64,000 bases of DNA. Origin: Achatina immaculata (taxonomy: Eukaryota; Mollusca; Gastropoda; Stylommatophora; Achatinidae). The stretch covers positions 4,389,895 to 4,453,894 of the forward strand of contig CM019714.1 in assembly GCA_009760885.1 (NCBI GenBank), in the 5' to 3' direction. The translations under genes were made by a program, and so were the position numbers. This document shows, in pieces, positions 44,746 to 56,505 of the stretch. Numbering within the stretch: position 1 is the stretch's first letter; the number at the start of each line of letters is the position of its first letter. A model generated the notes under the pieces. It did no database searches, had not been told where the DNA came from, and saw only the letters and a program-made list of their open reading frames with translations.

Positions 44746-46704
44746 ACCAAGACCCTGTCCTACCTGTCCATTGGTAACAGACCTAGGCTGGCTAATGGGG
44801 CAGGGACCGCCATTTACCCCGTGGTGGTGGAGTCTGACAAAGAAGTACTGCACACCCCCTGCTTTCTTAGCAGCGCTTAGGACTGAAAGAACTGGTTGCA
44901 ACAACTCTCCCTCAGTCAGACACGATGTTCTATCTCAGCAACTTCACGGCACCGACTGCAAAGAACACCAGCTCTAGGGAGATACAAGACAAGACAAGAC
45001 AAGACAAGACAATGCTAAATTTCTAAGACTTTACACACGTGGGACGTGCCTTCTCTCTACGTCTACGTCTGCCCCGCTTGCCACAAACCTGCAGTATCTA
45101 CAGTTACAGTAAACAAGTCAGCGCAGATATGTAGTATAGCAGTATATTGAATGTTAGGATGTAAGATAGATAACTCATCTGAGAATTGGAACATTTGTAT
45201 AAAATGAGTTATCTTCTAAAGTAATCAGGTGTTTGTGAGTAGAGTCCATCTGCTTTGTCTCGGATTGCACGAGAGTCACGGTTGGGGAATGACAGGAAAG
45301 AGGTCAGGTGAGAAAGAAATCATATGACTGAGGGACAGGTGTGTTTTGTGTATCGTCTGACAGAGACGTAGATTAGGCTGTTAGAAATGTTGTTGTTTAG
45401 TGAAATAGATGTAGAATAGAGTGTATAGGTTGTTCTGATGGCGACAGTAGTCTGCTGGGAACATATATCGTAGAGATGTCCAGTCTTGTGTCCATGGATT
45501 TTATTGATGCCTTTGTCGTTCTCGTCATATCGCTCATCGACTCATCGTCACCCCGTGCATCATTAAAGTCATTTCAACTGTAAAGTTGCTGCTTCTGTAT
45601 TACTATTTCCACTGAGAGAGAATGAACCTGGGAGCAAGTAAGTCTGTGAAGTGAGTAACAAAACAGACACAAAACAACGTAGAATAGTAATGCAAGAAAG
45701 AACATTATTCCAGTGGACAGTAGTGGAAATTATACAGAAATGAATAGCAATACATCTACAGTTTACATTCTACACACAGAGAATCACACCGAGTATTCTG
45801 CTTTAGTAGTTTACTACCAGCTTGTATTCTTTACCCAGATTTCTTCTTCTTCTTCTTCTTCTTCAGCCCGTCTATTGTCACATCTTGTGTCACGTGCTGA
45901 CATATTCTGTCACATGTTGCTGTCTTATGTCACGTGCTGGCATCTGTTATTTGCTGCAGTGAAAGCATTTTTCAGAAAACAAACACTGGTGAGAAACCTT
46001 AGTAGACAAAACTTCCAGGATGAAAGAGGAGGTCATGCCAGAATTTGTTGCTAAATGACGTTTGAGCAACTAGTACAAAATGACGTTTGAGCAACTAGCA
46101 CAAAATGACGTGTGAGCAAACACGCAAAATGACGTTTAACCAAGTCTACACAAGCTGCAGGCGACGGGCGAAGACTTGGGCACTACTAATTCGTCTACAG
46201 AATTCGTCCCCATTCCCCCCCCCCCTCTTGGTGACCTCGTGTAGAGGTCAGTTTAGGAAGAATTAATTCGACAAGGTCCGCGTGATGTGACAATGTGCCA
46301 TAGTCCATTATGTGACAACGCTGCTGTCTGTGACAGACCGTGTCCTGACATGTCCCCGTGTATATGACAGGCCGTGACATGACAGTATCCCTGTGTGTGT
46401 GTGACAGACCGTGACGTGACGACCTGAGAACGGGCTTACATGCTGACATGACCGGTTAGAACTGGATCAAACCAGCACAAAAATATGTCGATAATTCGAC
46501 CAGTGACAGAGAGTAGAAAAGTAAGATAACAGTTGTTTTATATATCCCGGGTAAGTTTCTAGCCTATCCTTCACGCCTGACCTGCTTTGTTAACCACCCC
46601 CCCCCCACCCCCAGATACGTCCCTGACCTAGTCACGTGATCGGCACGCTCCAGGTGAAAGCAGCGAAGCATGAAAGTTAAGATCCGAGAAATGTGGTCGC
46701 AGAG

Positions 46705-47030
46705 CTCAGAACTTTAGCTCCATGATGGAGGTGTATGGCTGAGTTTTACAGGACGATAGAAAGAGTAAGGAAAGTGAACAGAAACAAGAACTTTAGCTCC
46801 ATGATGGAGGTGTATGGTTGAGTTTTACAGGACGATAGAAAGAGTAAGGAAAGTGAACAGAAACAAGAACTTTAGCTCCATGATGGAGGTGTATGGTTGA
46901 GTTTTACAGGAAGATAGAAAGAGTAAGGAAAGTGAACAGAAACAAGAACTTTAGCTCCATGATGGAGGTGTATGGCTGAGTTTTACAGGAAGATAGAAAG
47001 AGTAAGGAAAGTGAGCAGAAACAAGAATGG
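46705..47030. repeat. 79-bp tandem repeat, expanded copy
   Basis: Four near-identical units (GAACTTTAGCTCCATGATGG ... CAGGAAGATAGAAAGAGTAA) compared with two in the first 4.5-kb unit. Confidence 0.93.
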
Positions 47031-47229
47031 CAGGAAACCAGATGAGTATATATAAATGGAGAACATACAACAATCCAATATTTCAGCAAAAGTCTTTTTC
47101 AAGGGTCACATACAAAAACAACACAACAGATAAAAACACGAAAAATGTAAGAAAAATATTCTCAGCGTTCTGGCCTCCTCCTTGTAAGAAAGTCTGGCAC
47201 GAAGTGCTGTCATTTTCCATTTTCTGACA

Positions 47230-47930
47230 ACGCGGGAACAGAACTTTAGTTCCATTCTCTGATAACATCAGAACAGTGCAAACAGAACTTTAGTTCCAGT
47301 CTCTGATAACATCGGAACAGTACAAGCAGAAATTTAGTTCCATTCTCTGATAACATCGGAACAATGCAAACAGAACTTTAGTTCCATTCTCTGACAACAT
47401 CGGAAAAGTTTGAATAGAGCTTTAGTTCTATTTTTCTGACGACAGCGGAGCAGTGAAAACAGAACTTTAGTTCCAGTCTCTGATAACATCAGAACAGTGC
47501 AAACTGAACTTTAGTTCCAGTCTCTGATAACATAGGAAAAGTGCAAGCAGAACTTTAGTTCCATTCTCTAACAACATCAGAACTGTGCAAACACAACTTT
47601 AGTTCCAGTCTCTGATAACATCGGAACAGTGCAAACAGAACTTTAGTTCCAGTCTCTGATAACATCGGAACACTGCAAACACAACTTTAGTTCCAGTCTC
47701 TGATAACATCAGAACAGTTTGAATAGAGCTTTAGTTCTATTTTTCTAACAACAGCGGAACACTGCAAACAGAACTTTAGTTCCATTCTCTGACAATATCG
47801 GAACACTGCAAACAGAACTTTAGTTCTATTGTTTGATAACATCGGAACAGTTTGAATAGAGCTTTAGTTCTATTTTTCTAACAACAGCGGAACAGTGCAA
47901 ACAGAACTTTAGTTCCATTCTCCGACAACA
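47230..47930. repeat. 44-bp minisatellite, duplicate array
   Basis: About 16 units of the ACAGAACTTTAGTTCCATTC repeat, with a different order of the TTTGAATAGAGC variants from 42810-43375. Confidence 0.95.
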
Positions 47931-48354
47931 CTGGGACGGGGGAAGTGGGGAGGCGGGGAGTATGGGAACATATACATAGTTCTATTTTCTGAGAACACGG
48001 AAACATGGGGAGCAGAACTTTAGTTCTATTCTCAACAACTCCTAGACTGAACGTAACAAGGGGCCCGGTTCTACTATACCGTTCATTTCCTGATACAAAG
48101 TTCATAAAATAGTAATCTGTATTTGTAGAAGTTTTTTACTGCTTGACGTTGGCCCCCCCCCCCCCCCCAATCCTTCCGTATCCCTACCCCTAAATCTGTC
48201 TGGCCCCGAGGTGTATCAGAAGTGGCCAACAACCAAGACAGGTCAAAGTGTCAACAGCAAAGGGCAATAACCAGAAAAATAACCGCAAATAAAGATCATA
48301 CACAGAACACAGAGCTAAATATAGCAGTAGCACGTTATATCTCGGCTGGAAGAG

Positions 48355-48996
48355 GTTATCTGTGACAGAAACACACTACACTTTGATTAGAAGAGATTAT
48401 CTGTGACAGAAACATTACACTTTGATTAGAAGAGATTATCTGTGACAGAAACACTACACTTTGATTAGAAGAGATTATCTGTGACAGAAACACTACACTT
48501 TGATTAGAAGAGATTATCTGTGACAGAAACACTACACTTTGGTTAGAAGAGATTATCTGTGACAGAAACACTACACTTTGATTAGAAGAGATTATCTGTG
48601 ACAGAAATACTACACTTTGATTAGAAGAGATTATCTGTGACAGAAACACTACACTTTGATTAGAAGAGATTATCGGTGACAGAAACACTACACTTTGATT
48701 AGAAGAGATTATCGGTGATAGAAACATTACACTTTGATTAGAAGAGATTATCTGTGACAGAAACATTACACTTTGATTAGAAGAGATTATCTGTGACAGA
48801 AACACTACACTTTGATTAGAAGAGATTATCTGTGACAGAAACACTACACTTTGGCTAGAAGAGATTATCTGTGACAGAAACGCACTACACTTTGGTTAGA
48901 AGAGATTATCTGTGACAGAAACACACTACACTTTGGTTAGAAGAGATTATCTGTGACAGAAACGCACTACATTTTGATTAGAAGAGATTATCTGTG
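48355..48996. repeat. 39-bp minisatellite (GAAGAGATTATCTGTGACAG)
   Basis: About 16 units of TGATTAGAAGAGATTATCTG plus TGACAGAAACACTACACTT. One further unit lies at 49262-49310, separated by the LINE insertion at 48997-49260. Confidence 0.96.
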
Positions 48997-49260
48997 CTTC
49001 CGTTTGCTTCCGTTTCTGTAGCAGTCTGATAGTTTTTTTTTACCAGATAGGGTAAAAAATAGCACTAAGATGGACACCACAGGGGAACAGAAGTAAGGGT
49101 AGACCAAAAGAGACATGGAGAAGAACAACAGAAAGGATGTTGAGCAATAGAGGGCTCACCTGGGCAAGAGCAGAAAAAAAGGCAAAGGACAGGCATTTGT
49201 GGAAAACCCTTGCGGAAGCCCCATGTGCCCTTGGCACTTAAGGTTCACAGAGAGAGAGAG
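48997..49260 (+). mobile_element. Twin-primed family-C LINE insertion in a minisatellite
   Basis: 48997-49046 is the minus-strand 5' UTR of family C (CTGTAGCAGTCTGATAG and TACCAGATAGGG, the reverse complement of about 29540-29580). 49047-49240 is its plus-strand 3' end (ALRWTPQGNRSKGRPKETWR, LSNRGLTWARAEKKAKDR). The tail is (GA)n. It is flanked by ATTATCTGTG on both sides, a 10-bp target-site duplication of one array unit. The roughly 260-bp insertion is dead on arrival. Confidence 0.85.
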
Positions 49261-49310
49261 AGAAATTATCTGTGACAGAAACACATTACATTTTGGTTGG
49301 AAGAGATTGT

Positions 49311-50612
49311 CTATAAGAGAATATGTAACAGAATTTGCTATTTCTCTGTTCAAAGGGGACCACTGAAATAGTATTGGCGCCAACTAAAATGGTTTTCTAC
49401 TGGTTTGATTATTGTCTACTTGTGGAGTACAGTTTCAACTTATAAATTTCTTCTTGTTGTTGGTGTTCTAAAACCACCTAATTTTCTATATTATATACTG
49501 AGAAAATACAACAAGACTCCCAGGCTTCCAACTCCACAAACTAATACAAATACAACAGCTCAACATAACTTGGCAGTCTTCCAACTAAAACAAACTGGTC
49601 AACAATGAGAATTCCAACAAAGCCAATTGGTGTAGTTTATCATCAGACAACGCACATTTATTTGATGGACAAAATGAGGGTGAAATCATGATGATGGAAA
49701 CGTAGCCATCAGGCTGAACAGAAATTACAATGACAATGCCCGGCGTGAGAGAACTCTACGCCATATGGGCGAAAACCTTACAAATGACCTTATACAAATA
49801 AAACCATACTTACAACGTTCCACCCAAAACCTCAGCCATCACAAGAATAACTAAATCATCCAACTAATTACCAACAAATTGCCACTGCTAGAAACTCTTT
49901 CCTAAAACGAGATTCCATCTACATCAAACTACTGTTGTCTACAACAAACAAGTAAGGCTCTTGCTACACAAAACAAGTAAGGTTCTCTCTTAGACTAATC
50001 ATGAGTGGTATTTATACTATCCCTATCCACTCAGTTTTCTCCATGCTGCACGCTTTTCCCAAGACCCCCGCTCAATTGTCTCAACCAACCTACCTCTCAA
50101 ACAAGGGTACTCACTCTATTAATTATTTCCTAATTACCAATCCTGGTTATAACCGCTAAGCCAAGAGAAATACTGCTATAGATATTACACGAAGTTCTGG
50201 GTGCTGTAAACTTGGACACTGAGTGTTCAAGATTTGTTCATGCATAAATAATGTAAATGAGCAAGAATTATGTAAAATAATTACGAAATATGTAAAGTTT
50301 ATTGTCTGTGAAAGAGGGACGAATCAACTTTATCTCTCTCTGTTCCTCCTTCGTTGCCTTCCGTCCATCCACCACCCTCTCTAGGTGCCCGGCTCTTTAC
50401 CGTAGCTGAGTTTTTATGTCATAACATTCTCTCTAACTTGACTAGACAGTCGTCTCCCTCTTGCCTGGCCCCTGCACGCTGTGGCTACCCGATGTTCTGT
50501 AGATATTCTCATCAGCTCTGTCAAAGGACTAACGATGAACGCTGAGACCAAACGTAGACACTGATTTTTTGTTAATTGTAAAATTCACCAAAAAGAGACC
50601 GAACATCCCCCC
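49311..50612. other. Unique sequence, no gene called
   Basis: About 1.3 kb without tandem repeats. Short frames exist, for example 50354-50545 (MPSVHPPPSLGARLFTVAEF) and 49405-49608, but none shows a domain or clear splice borders. The sequence is AT-rich with many stops on both strands. Confidence 0.45.
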
Positions 50613-50945
50613 TCAAATGTAGGAAATATATTTTAAGCGTTGTGCTGCAGATGTTCTGGCAGTTAGAATAGTTTCCTGGCACGATTGTCTGGTCTCCTTC
50701 CTCTTATACCTTCCTGTCAACTGACATCTTGACTGGGCTCGAAGATTTGCTCCATGTAATGTGATATTTAATGTTTCTGTAATTTCTTCTCTCCATCTCC
50801 TGCGTGGACGATCTCTTCCTCTGTTACCTGCAGATCTTAGTGTGAGTGTTGTCTGAGATACACTGTCTGGTGGGAACCGTGTAACATGGCCAAACAGTTT
50901 GACTTGTTGTTGTTTTGCAAATCTTGTTAAAGTTTTCATCAAAAC
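50613..50945 (-). pseudogene. LINE ORF2 C-terminal fragment (another family)
   Basis: Minus-strand frame of 109 codons: FAKQQQVKLFGHVTRFPPDS, VSQTTLTLRSAGNRGRDRPR, RRWREEITETLNITLHGANL. The 'VKLFGHVxR ... GRDRPRRRW' block is the C-terminal region seen after the RT in RTE-like ORF2 proteins. An ACAACA repeat lies just upstream (50955-50975). The following 50976-51293 shows nothing recognisable. Confidence 0.68.
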
Positions 50946-51293
50946 ATTAAAAAGACAACAACAACAACAACAACAAATCTGCCACAGAAATTAGAAGATG
51001 TTTGGCGTCACGCTCAGACGCACCAGAAAACATGTCACACTCGGCTGCCAGTGTGTGCCAATGTCAAGGTCATGGCTGAGATGAGATCCACCCAAAATGA
51101 GCTTCTGTTTCTTAAAAAAAAACTTATTAATCGTAAAACTGGGACAAGCTGGTGGATCATGTCTGTGCCTGCAAGCAGTAACCAGGTCCTGGGAGAGAGT
51201 TGTCCACACAGAAACTGCTGGCCTGGTCTAGTTTCTGTGAGTTTCCTCCCTTAGCTGTGACAGCAGATATTCGTAGAGTGTGAATACATGGGA

Positions 51294-51915
51294 GAGAATA
51301 TTCTGACTGGCTGACTGACTGGCTGACTGACTGACTGGCTGACTGACTGACTGGCTGACTGACTGGCTGACTGACTGACTGACTGACTGACTGACTGGCT
51401 GACTGACTGACTGGCTGACTGACTGGCTGGCTGACTGACTGACTGGCTGACTGACTGGCTGGCTGACTGACTTACTGGCTGACTGGCTGACTGACTGGCT
51501 GACTGACTGACTGACTGGCTGACTGACTGGCTGACTGACTGACTGACTGACTGACTGGCTGACTGACTGGCTGACTGACTGACTGGCTGACTGACTGGCT
51601 GACTGACACTGACTGACTGGCTGACTGACTGACTGACTGACTGGCTGGCTGACTGGCTGACTGACTGACTGGCTGACTGACTGACTGACTGGCTGACTAG
51701 CTGACTGGCTGACTGACTGGCTGACTGACTGGCTGACTGGCTGACTGACTGACTGACTGGCTGGCTGACTGGCTGACTGACTGACTGGCTGACTGACTGA
51801 CTGACTGGCTGACTGGCTGACTGACTGGCTGACTGGCTGACTGACTGACTGACTGACTGGCTGACTGACTGACTGACTGACTCACTCACTCATTGACTCA
51901 CTCACTCACTCAACG
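51294..51915. repeat. ACTG/GCTG tetranucleotide array
   Basis: About 600 bp of (ACTGACTGGCTG)n in irregular order, ending ACTCACTCACTCA. The 212-codon Ser/Gln/Val frame on the minus strand is an artefact. The array may have grown from a LINE (TGAC)n tail like the one at 4152-4215, but no LINE sequence adjoins it. Confidence 0.96.
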
Positions 51916-52009
51916 ACGTAGACTAAAATTAAATAATAAAGAAAAGGACCAGGCCAAGCCTGAGTCCGACCTGACATTTTTTGTTCTGTCAGCCCACAAG
52001 TAAACACCC

Positions 52010-52430
52010 TCCCTCACATTCCTTCATATTCCTTCACATTCCTTCACATTCCTTCACATTCCCTCACATTCCTTCACGTTAGATCTCTACACCAAATACA
52101 CACGGCATCAAGCAGATACATGTAACAAACATTACAGAAACTAAACACACACACAGCATTAAACATACATGTAACCAATATTACAGAAACAAACTAGAAC
52201 TCAACATATACAAAGCATCAAACAGATATATGTAATCAACATTATAGAACCTAGATCTCAACACACACAGCATCAAACAGATATATGTACCCAACATTAC
52301 AGAACTTAGAAGTCAACACACACAGCATCAAACAGATATATGTACCCACCATTACAGAACCTAGATCTCAACACACACAGCATCAAACAGATACATGTAC
52401 CCACCATTACAGAACTTAGAACTCAACACA
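52010..52430. repeat. CATTCCTTCA repeat and 55-bp minisatellite
   Basis: 52010-52082: seven units of ACATTCCTTC. 52085-52430: six units of ACAGAACCTAGATCTCAACA, CACACAGCATCAAACAGATA, TATGTACCCAACATT (55 bp). The sequence 52431-52739 is unique, with no gene seen. Confidence 0.93.
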
Positions 52431-52739
52431 CACACTTCTCCAGTAACTCTTGTTTTATCACATTTCTCTTTTATCACGTTTTAATCACTTTCTCTCATAA
52501 TGACTTCTTTCATCACTGTCTCATAGGATAGTTTTTAAGCAGGTAAATCTTTGCACACCTGAGACATTACCTGAGATGATATTACCTGAGCTGTTATCTG
52601 GGTCTGTATGGACAAATAATTAAACGTGTCTTAAAATATCAGCGTGATATGTTATTCGCAGGAAAATCCTTTTCTAGTTACAAGGATGTTCTAACAAGCC
52701 AGGCAGACATTTCTGTGAGTGACAGAAAGGTGTAATACA

Positions 52740-52975
52740 ACAGACAGACATCGCTCTGAACGGCATAAATTTGTAATATAACAGACAGACAAAGTTGTAA
52801 CATAACAGACATAAAAGGTTGTAACACAACAGACAGAAAAGGTTGTAACATAACAGACAGAAAAGGTTGTAACATAACAGATAAAAATTTGTAATATAAC
52901 AGACAGACAAAGTTGTAACATAACAGACAGAAAGATAACATAACAGATAAAAAATTGTAATAACATAGACATACA
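52740..52975. repeat. 24-bp minisatellite GTTGTAACATAACAGACAGA
   Basis: About ten units of GTTGTAACATAACAGACAGA plus AAAG, with variants TTTGTAATATAACAGACAGA CAAA. Confidence 0.93.
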
Positions 52976-53079
52976 TCTGTCTGAACGATGGAAAACTACT
53001 TTGATAAAGATTTCAGCCACACTTCAGTGACAACAATTTGGTGAAACATTCTCAGTCAAAAACTTACAGAGCCGATATA

Positions 53080-53490
53080 TATGTCAGCATTAAGTGTATG
53101 TCACATAAATATGCAAGTGTTATGTGTATGTCACATAAATATGTCAGCATTAAGTGTATATCACATAAATATGTCAGCATTAAGTTTACATCACATAAAT
53201 ATGTCAGCATTAAGTTTATATCACATAAATATGTCAACATTAAGTGTATGTCACATAAATATGTCAACATTAAGTGTATATCACATAAATATGTCATCAA
53301 CATTAAGTGTATGTCACGTAAATATATCAACATTAAATGTATATCACATAAGTATGTCAGCATTATGTCACATGAATATATCATTGGTTTGTGTACGTGA
53401 CATAAATATGTCAACATTATGTCACATGAATATGTCAATGTTATGTTATGTGACATAAATATGTCCACATTAAGTGTATGTCACATATAA
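53080..53490. repeat. 30-bp minisatellite (ATCACATAAATATGTCAGCA)
   Basis: About 13 units of TGTATATCACATAAATATGT plus CAGCATTAAG. Because 30 is a multiple of three, all frames stay open on both strands. These are not genes. Confidence 0.95.
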
Positions 53491-53539
53491 ATATGTCAAA
53501 ATTACAGCCATGTGTTTCTGCCCACACACACATGACTGC

Positions 53540-54830
53540 AGAAAAGATATAATTACCCCAGTTTGGAAGAAAACAAGGGCAGTAAAAGAGACTGCGACCA
53601 ATATAGAGGCACTTCATTGCTAAGCCATGCTGGTGTTCTGTAAGATCCTAGAGACCAATATAGAGGCACCTCATTGCTAAGCCATGCTGGTGTTCTGTAA
53701 GATCCTAGAGACCAATATAGAGGCACCTCATTGCTAAGCCATGCTGGTGTTCTGTAAGATCATAGAGACCAGTATAGAGGCACCTCATTGCTAAGCCATG
53801 CTGGTGTTCTGTAAGATCCTAGAGAACAGACTGCGACTAGTGATTTAACCACAGTTAAATGGAACACAGATTGGATTTAGGAAAAAGCAGAAGCTATACA
53901 GATGCCATCTTTTCCCTAAGACAGCTAACAGAAAAATCAGTTGAACACGATCAGTACTGCACATAGCTTACAAAGCTCAGGGAAAAGCATTTCATAGAGT
54001 AGACAGATATAAACTGTGGGAAATCGCAGCACTGTGGAGTTAATACACATTTGATCAACATATGCAAAAAACTTATATGGAGACAGTCAGTGTACAGTCA
54101 GAACAAATGTGGGACACTCTGAACCATTCATCATAAAATCTGGAGTGAGGCATGGCTGTGTGCTATCCCCCTTACTATACATAACATACACTGACAACAT
54201 CTGCCAAGAAGCTAACATACATAGTAAACACTCCACCACAAAGCTGCCCAACAGCTCAACCCCAAAAAGAATGCCAGTAAACCCACAACCTTCTAGAAGA
54301 CACACTCAAATAGGAGGACCACAAACGAACTCCTTTTTGCTGATGATCAAGCACTTACAGCCACATTAGAGAAATCCCTGCAGCAGAACATGGGTAATTT
54401 AGCAAGGGCATGTCAGAGCCACAACATGACGATCAGTGCTGGAAAATCAGAAGTCATGACCATAGCGAGAGAAGACATCTGAACAAAGATCTTCCTAGAC
54501 AACCAGCCCTTGAAACAAGTGAAACATTTCAAATACCCTGGTAGCATAATATCATCCTCAGGAAAGATTGACACTGCCATTGAAAACAGATGCTATAAAA
54601 AAATCAGGTCATTGGACAAATGACTCCTTTACTAAAAAAAAAACAAATACATCACAACTGAAACAAAAAAAGGGCGCTTGTACACCACAGTTTTCCTCTC
54701 AACTCTATGCTATCAATGTCAAACATGGACACTAACAGCAAAGAACAAAAGAAAAATCAGAAATAAGATATTTATAAGAGGCAAATCTCCGGTAAGATAT
54801 CTATTTGTCCTCTCAGTATTGGAATTTATA
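53540..54830 (+). mobile_element. Degenerate LINE reverse transcriptase with internal 57-bp array
   Basis: Plus-strand broken frames: CDQYRGTSLLSHAGV (RT 'YRGISLL' motif), TQIGFRKKQK, KAFHRVDRYKLWEI, SGVRHGCVLSPLLY, SFLLMIKHLQPH (remains of the YADD region), ISAGKSEVMTI, VKHFKYPGSIISSSGKIDT and TLCYQCQTWTLTAKNKRKIR. The order is that of an RTE/Jockey-like ORF2. A 57-bp RT piece (AGAGACCAATATAGAGGCAC, CTCATTGCTAAGCCATGCTG) is repeated four times at 53590-53830. Many stops. The right end runs into the AAGATAAG array. Confidence 0.85.
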
Positions 54831-54835
54831 TGAGG

Positions 54836-55355
54836 AAGACAAGATAAGATAAGACAAGGCAAGATAAGATAAGGCAAGATAAGACGAGATAATATAAGAT
54901 AAGATAAGACAAGACAGGATAGGTCAAGAGAGGACAAGACAAGATAAGACAAGATAGTATAAGATAAGATAATAGAGATAAGATAGGATAAGATAAGATA
55001 ATAAAGATAAGATAAGACAAGATAAAATAAGACTAGGCAAGACAAGATAAGATAAGACAAAGCACAATAAGAAAGATAAGGCAAGATAAGACAATATAAT
55101 ATCAGATAAGACAAGATAAGATAAGACAAGAGAGGGGAAGATAAGACAGGACAAGATGAGACAAGAGAAGACAAGATAAGCGAAGAAAAGACAAAATAAG
55201 ACAAGAAAGGATAAGATAAAATAAGGTAAGAAACGCTAGGATAAGATAAGATAAAACAAGATAAGACAAGAAAACATAAGATAAGACAAGATAAGAGAAG
55301 AAAAGATAAGCAAGACAAGATTAGACAAGACAAAACAAGACACAGGACAGAACAA
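54836..55355. repeat. AAGATAAGAC array
   Basis: About 520 bp of 5- and 10-bp words GATAAGACAA / GATAAGATAA. The long Leu/Ser/Tyr frame on the minus strand (213 codons) is an artefact of the 5-bp periodicity. Two G/C-rich words CCCACCACCCCGACCCTGGG repeat at 55460-55540. Confidence 0.95.
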
Positions 55356-55604
55356 GCCAAGACCTATGCCAAGCTTACGAACAGTGTGAACGAAAAGTTT
55401 ATTAAATTGTGCATAAACTTGTTAAGAGAGGCTGCCTATCTGGCACCAGTCCACCTCCACCCAGGGGTCCCCACCACCCCGACCCTGGGGTCCCCACCAC
55501 CCCGACTCTGGGGGTGCCCAGACCCCCACCACCCCGCCCCACTCTCTTCTCCGTCCTCTTTGTCCTGCTACAGGGAACTGGCAGGCCGACATTACTTTTT
55601 TGTC

Positions 55605-55644
<40 letters not shown>

Positions 55645-55645
55645 G
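55605..55645. repeat. (ATC)n microsatellite
   Basis: About 13 ATC units, followed by poly-C and poly-A runs at 55662-55690. Confidence 0.95.
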
Positions 55646-55764
55646 TTTTGTGAATCACTGACCCCCTCCCCCCCCCCCCTAAAAAAAAACGAATTTAAAA
55701 GTTATCTGTGATTCTTCTCTGACATTTACACTTGACATCTGACATCTGTCAGCATTTTATATTT

Positions 55765-55790
55765 GATCTAATTTTATACAAAATTAGATC
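55765..55790. other. Perfect 11-bp-stem inverted repeat
   Basis: GATCTAATTTT, spacer ATAC, AAAATTAGATC. It is followed by a C-run and an A-run (55793-55812). It could be the core of a small hairpin element or a chance palindrome. No function is proposed. Confidence 0.6.
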
Positions 55791-55849
55791 AACCCCCCCC
55801 CCCAAAAAAAAAACAATAGAAAAACAAATTGAATTCTTTCCAGACTAAA

Positions 55850-56195
55850 AGTTTACGAAGAATAAAAAAACATATGTTGGCCAAACACCATAAGAAATAA
55901 CATCTTATTAGCAGAAATGCAGATGAAACCACTGACAACAATTATTGAGGAAAGACGCTGGCGATTGTTGGGACATGTGCTTGGAATGACTGACAACTCA
56001 CTACCAAAAATAGCACTAAGATGGACACCACAGGGGAGCAGAAGTAAGGGTAGACCAAAAGAGACATGGAGAAGAACAACAGAAAGGATGTTGAGCAATA
56101 GAGGGCTCACCTGGGCAAGAGCAGAAAAAAAGGCGAAGGACAGGCATTTGTATAAAACCCTTGCGGAAGCCCCATGTACCCTGGGCACTTAAGTT
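55850..56195 (+). pseudogene. LINE ORF2 C-terminal fragment (family C)
   Basis: Plus-strand frame: LLAEMQMKPLTTIIEERRWR, LLGHVLGMTDNSLPKIALRW, TPQGSRSKGRPKETWRRTTE, RGLTWARAEKKAKDRHLYKT, ending at CTTAAG then a (GA)n tail. Preceded out of frame by WPNTIRNN. It is the same 3' terminus as the insertion at 48997-49260. The catalytic domains are missing. Confidence 0.82.
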
Positions 56196-56257
56196 TCAGA
56201 TAGAGAGAGAGAGAAAGAGAGAAAGAGAGAAAGACAGAGAGAGAAAGAGAGAGAGAA

Positions 56258-56288
<31 letters not shown>

Positions 56289-56355
56289 AAGAGGGAGATA
56301 AAGAGAGAGAGAAAGAGAGAGAGAAAAAGAGAGAGAAAGAGACAGAGAGAGAGAA

Positions 56356-56388
<33 letters not shown>

Positions 56389-56505
56389 GAGAGAGAAAGA
56401 GGGAGATAAAGAGAGAGAGAAAGAGAGAGAGAAAGAGAAAGAGAGAGGGAAAGAGAAAGAGGGAGAAAGAGAAAGAGAGAGAGAGAAGAGAAAGAGAGAG
56501 AGAGA
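56196..56505. repeat. GA-rich microsatellite grown from a LINE tail
   Basis: About 310 bp of GAGAGAAAGAGA words starting directly at the LINE 3' end. The otherwise similar LINE copy at 49240-49260 has only about 18 bp of (GA)n. Confidence 0.93.

Larger units (their letters stand above)
43820..48360. repeat. 4.5-kb tandem duplication, unit 2
   Basis: Direct copy of 39355-43819 (see there). Main differences are array copy numbers, a roughly 170-bp deletion near 46630 and an extended poly-C at 48150-48167. Confidence 0.92.

Noticed and set aside
51251..51889. 212-codon Ser/Gln/Val 'protein'
   Set aside because: Translation of the ACTG/GCTG simple repeat; no flanking coding sequence or splice sites.
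54719..55360. 213-codon hydrophobic minus-strand frame resembling a membrane protein
   Set aside because: It comes from the AAGATAAG array (TTATC/TTGTC reverse words give Leu, Ser, Ile, Tyr).
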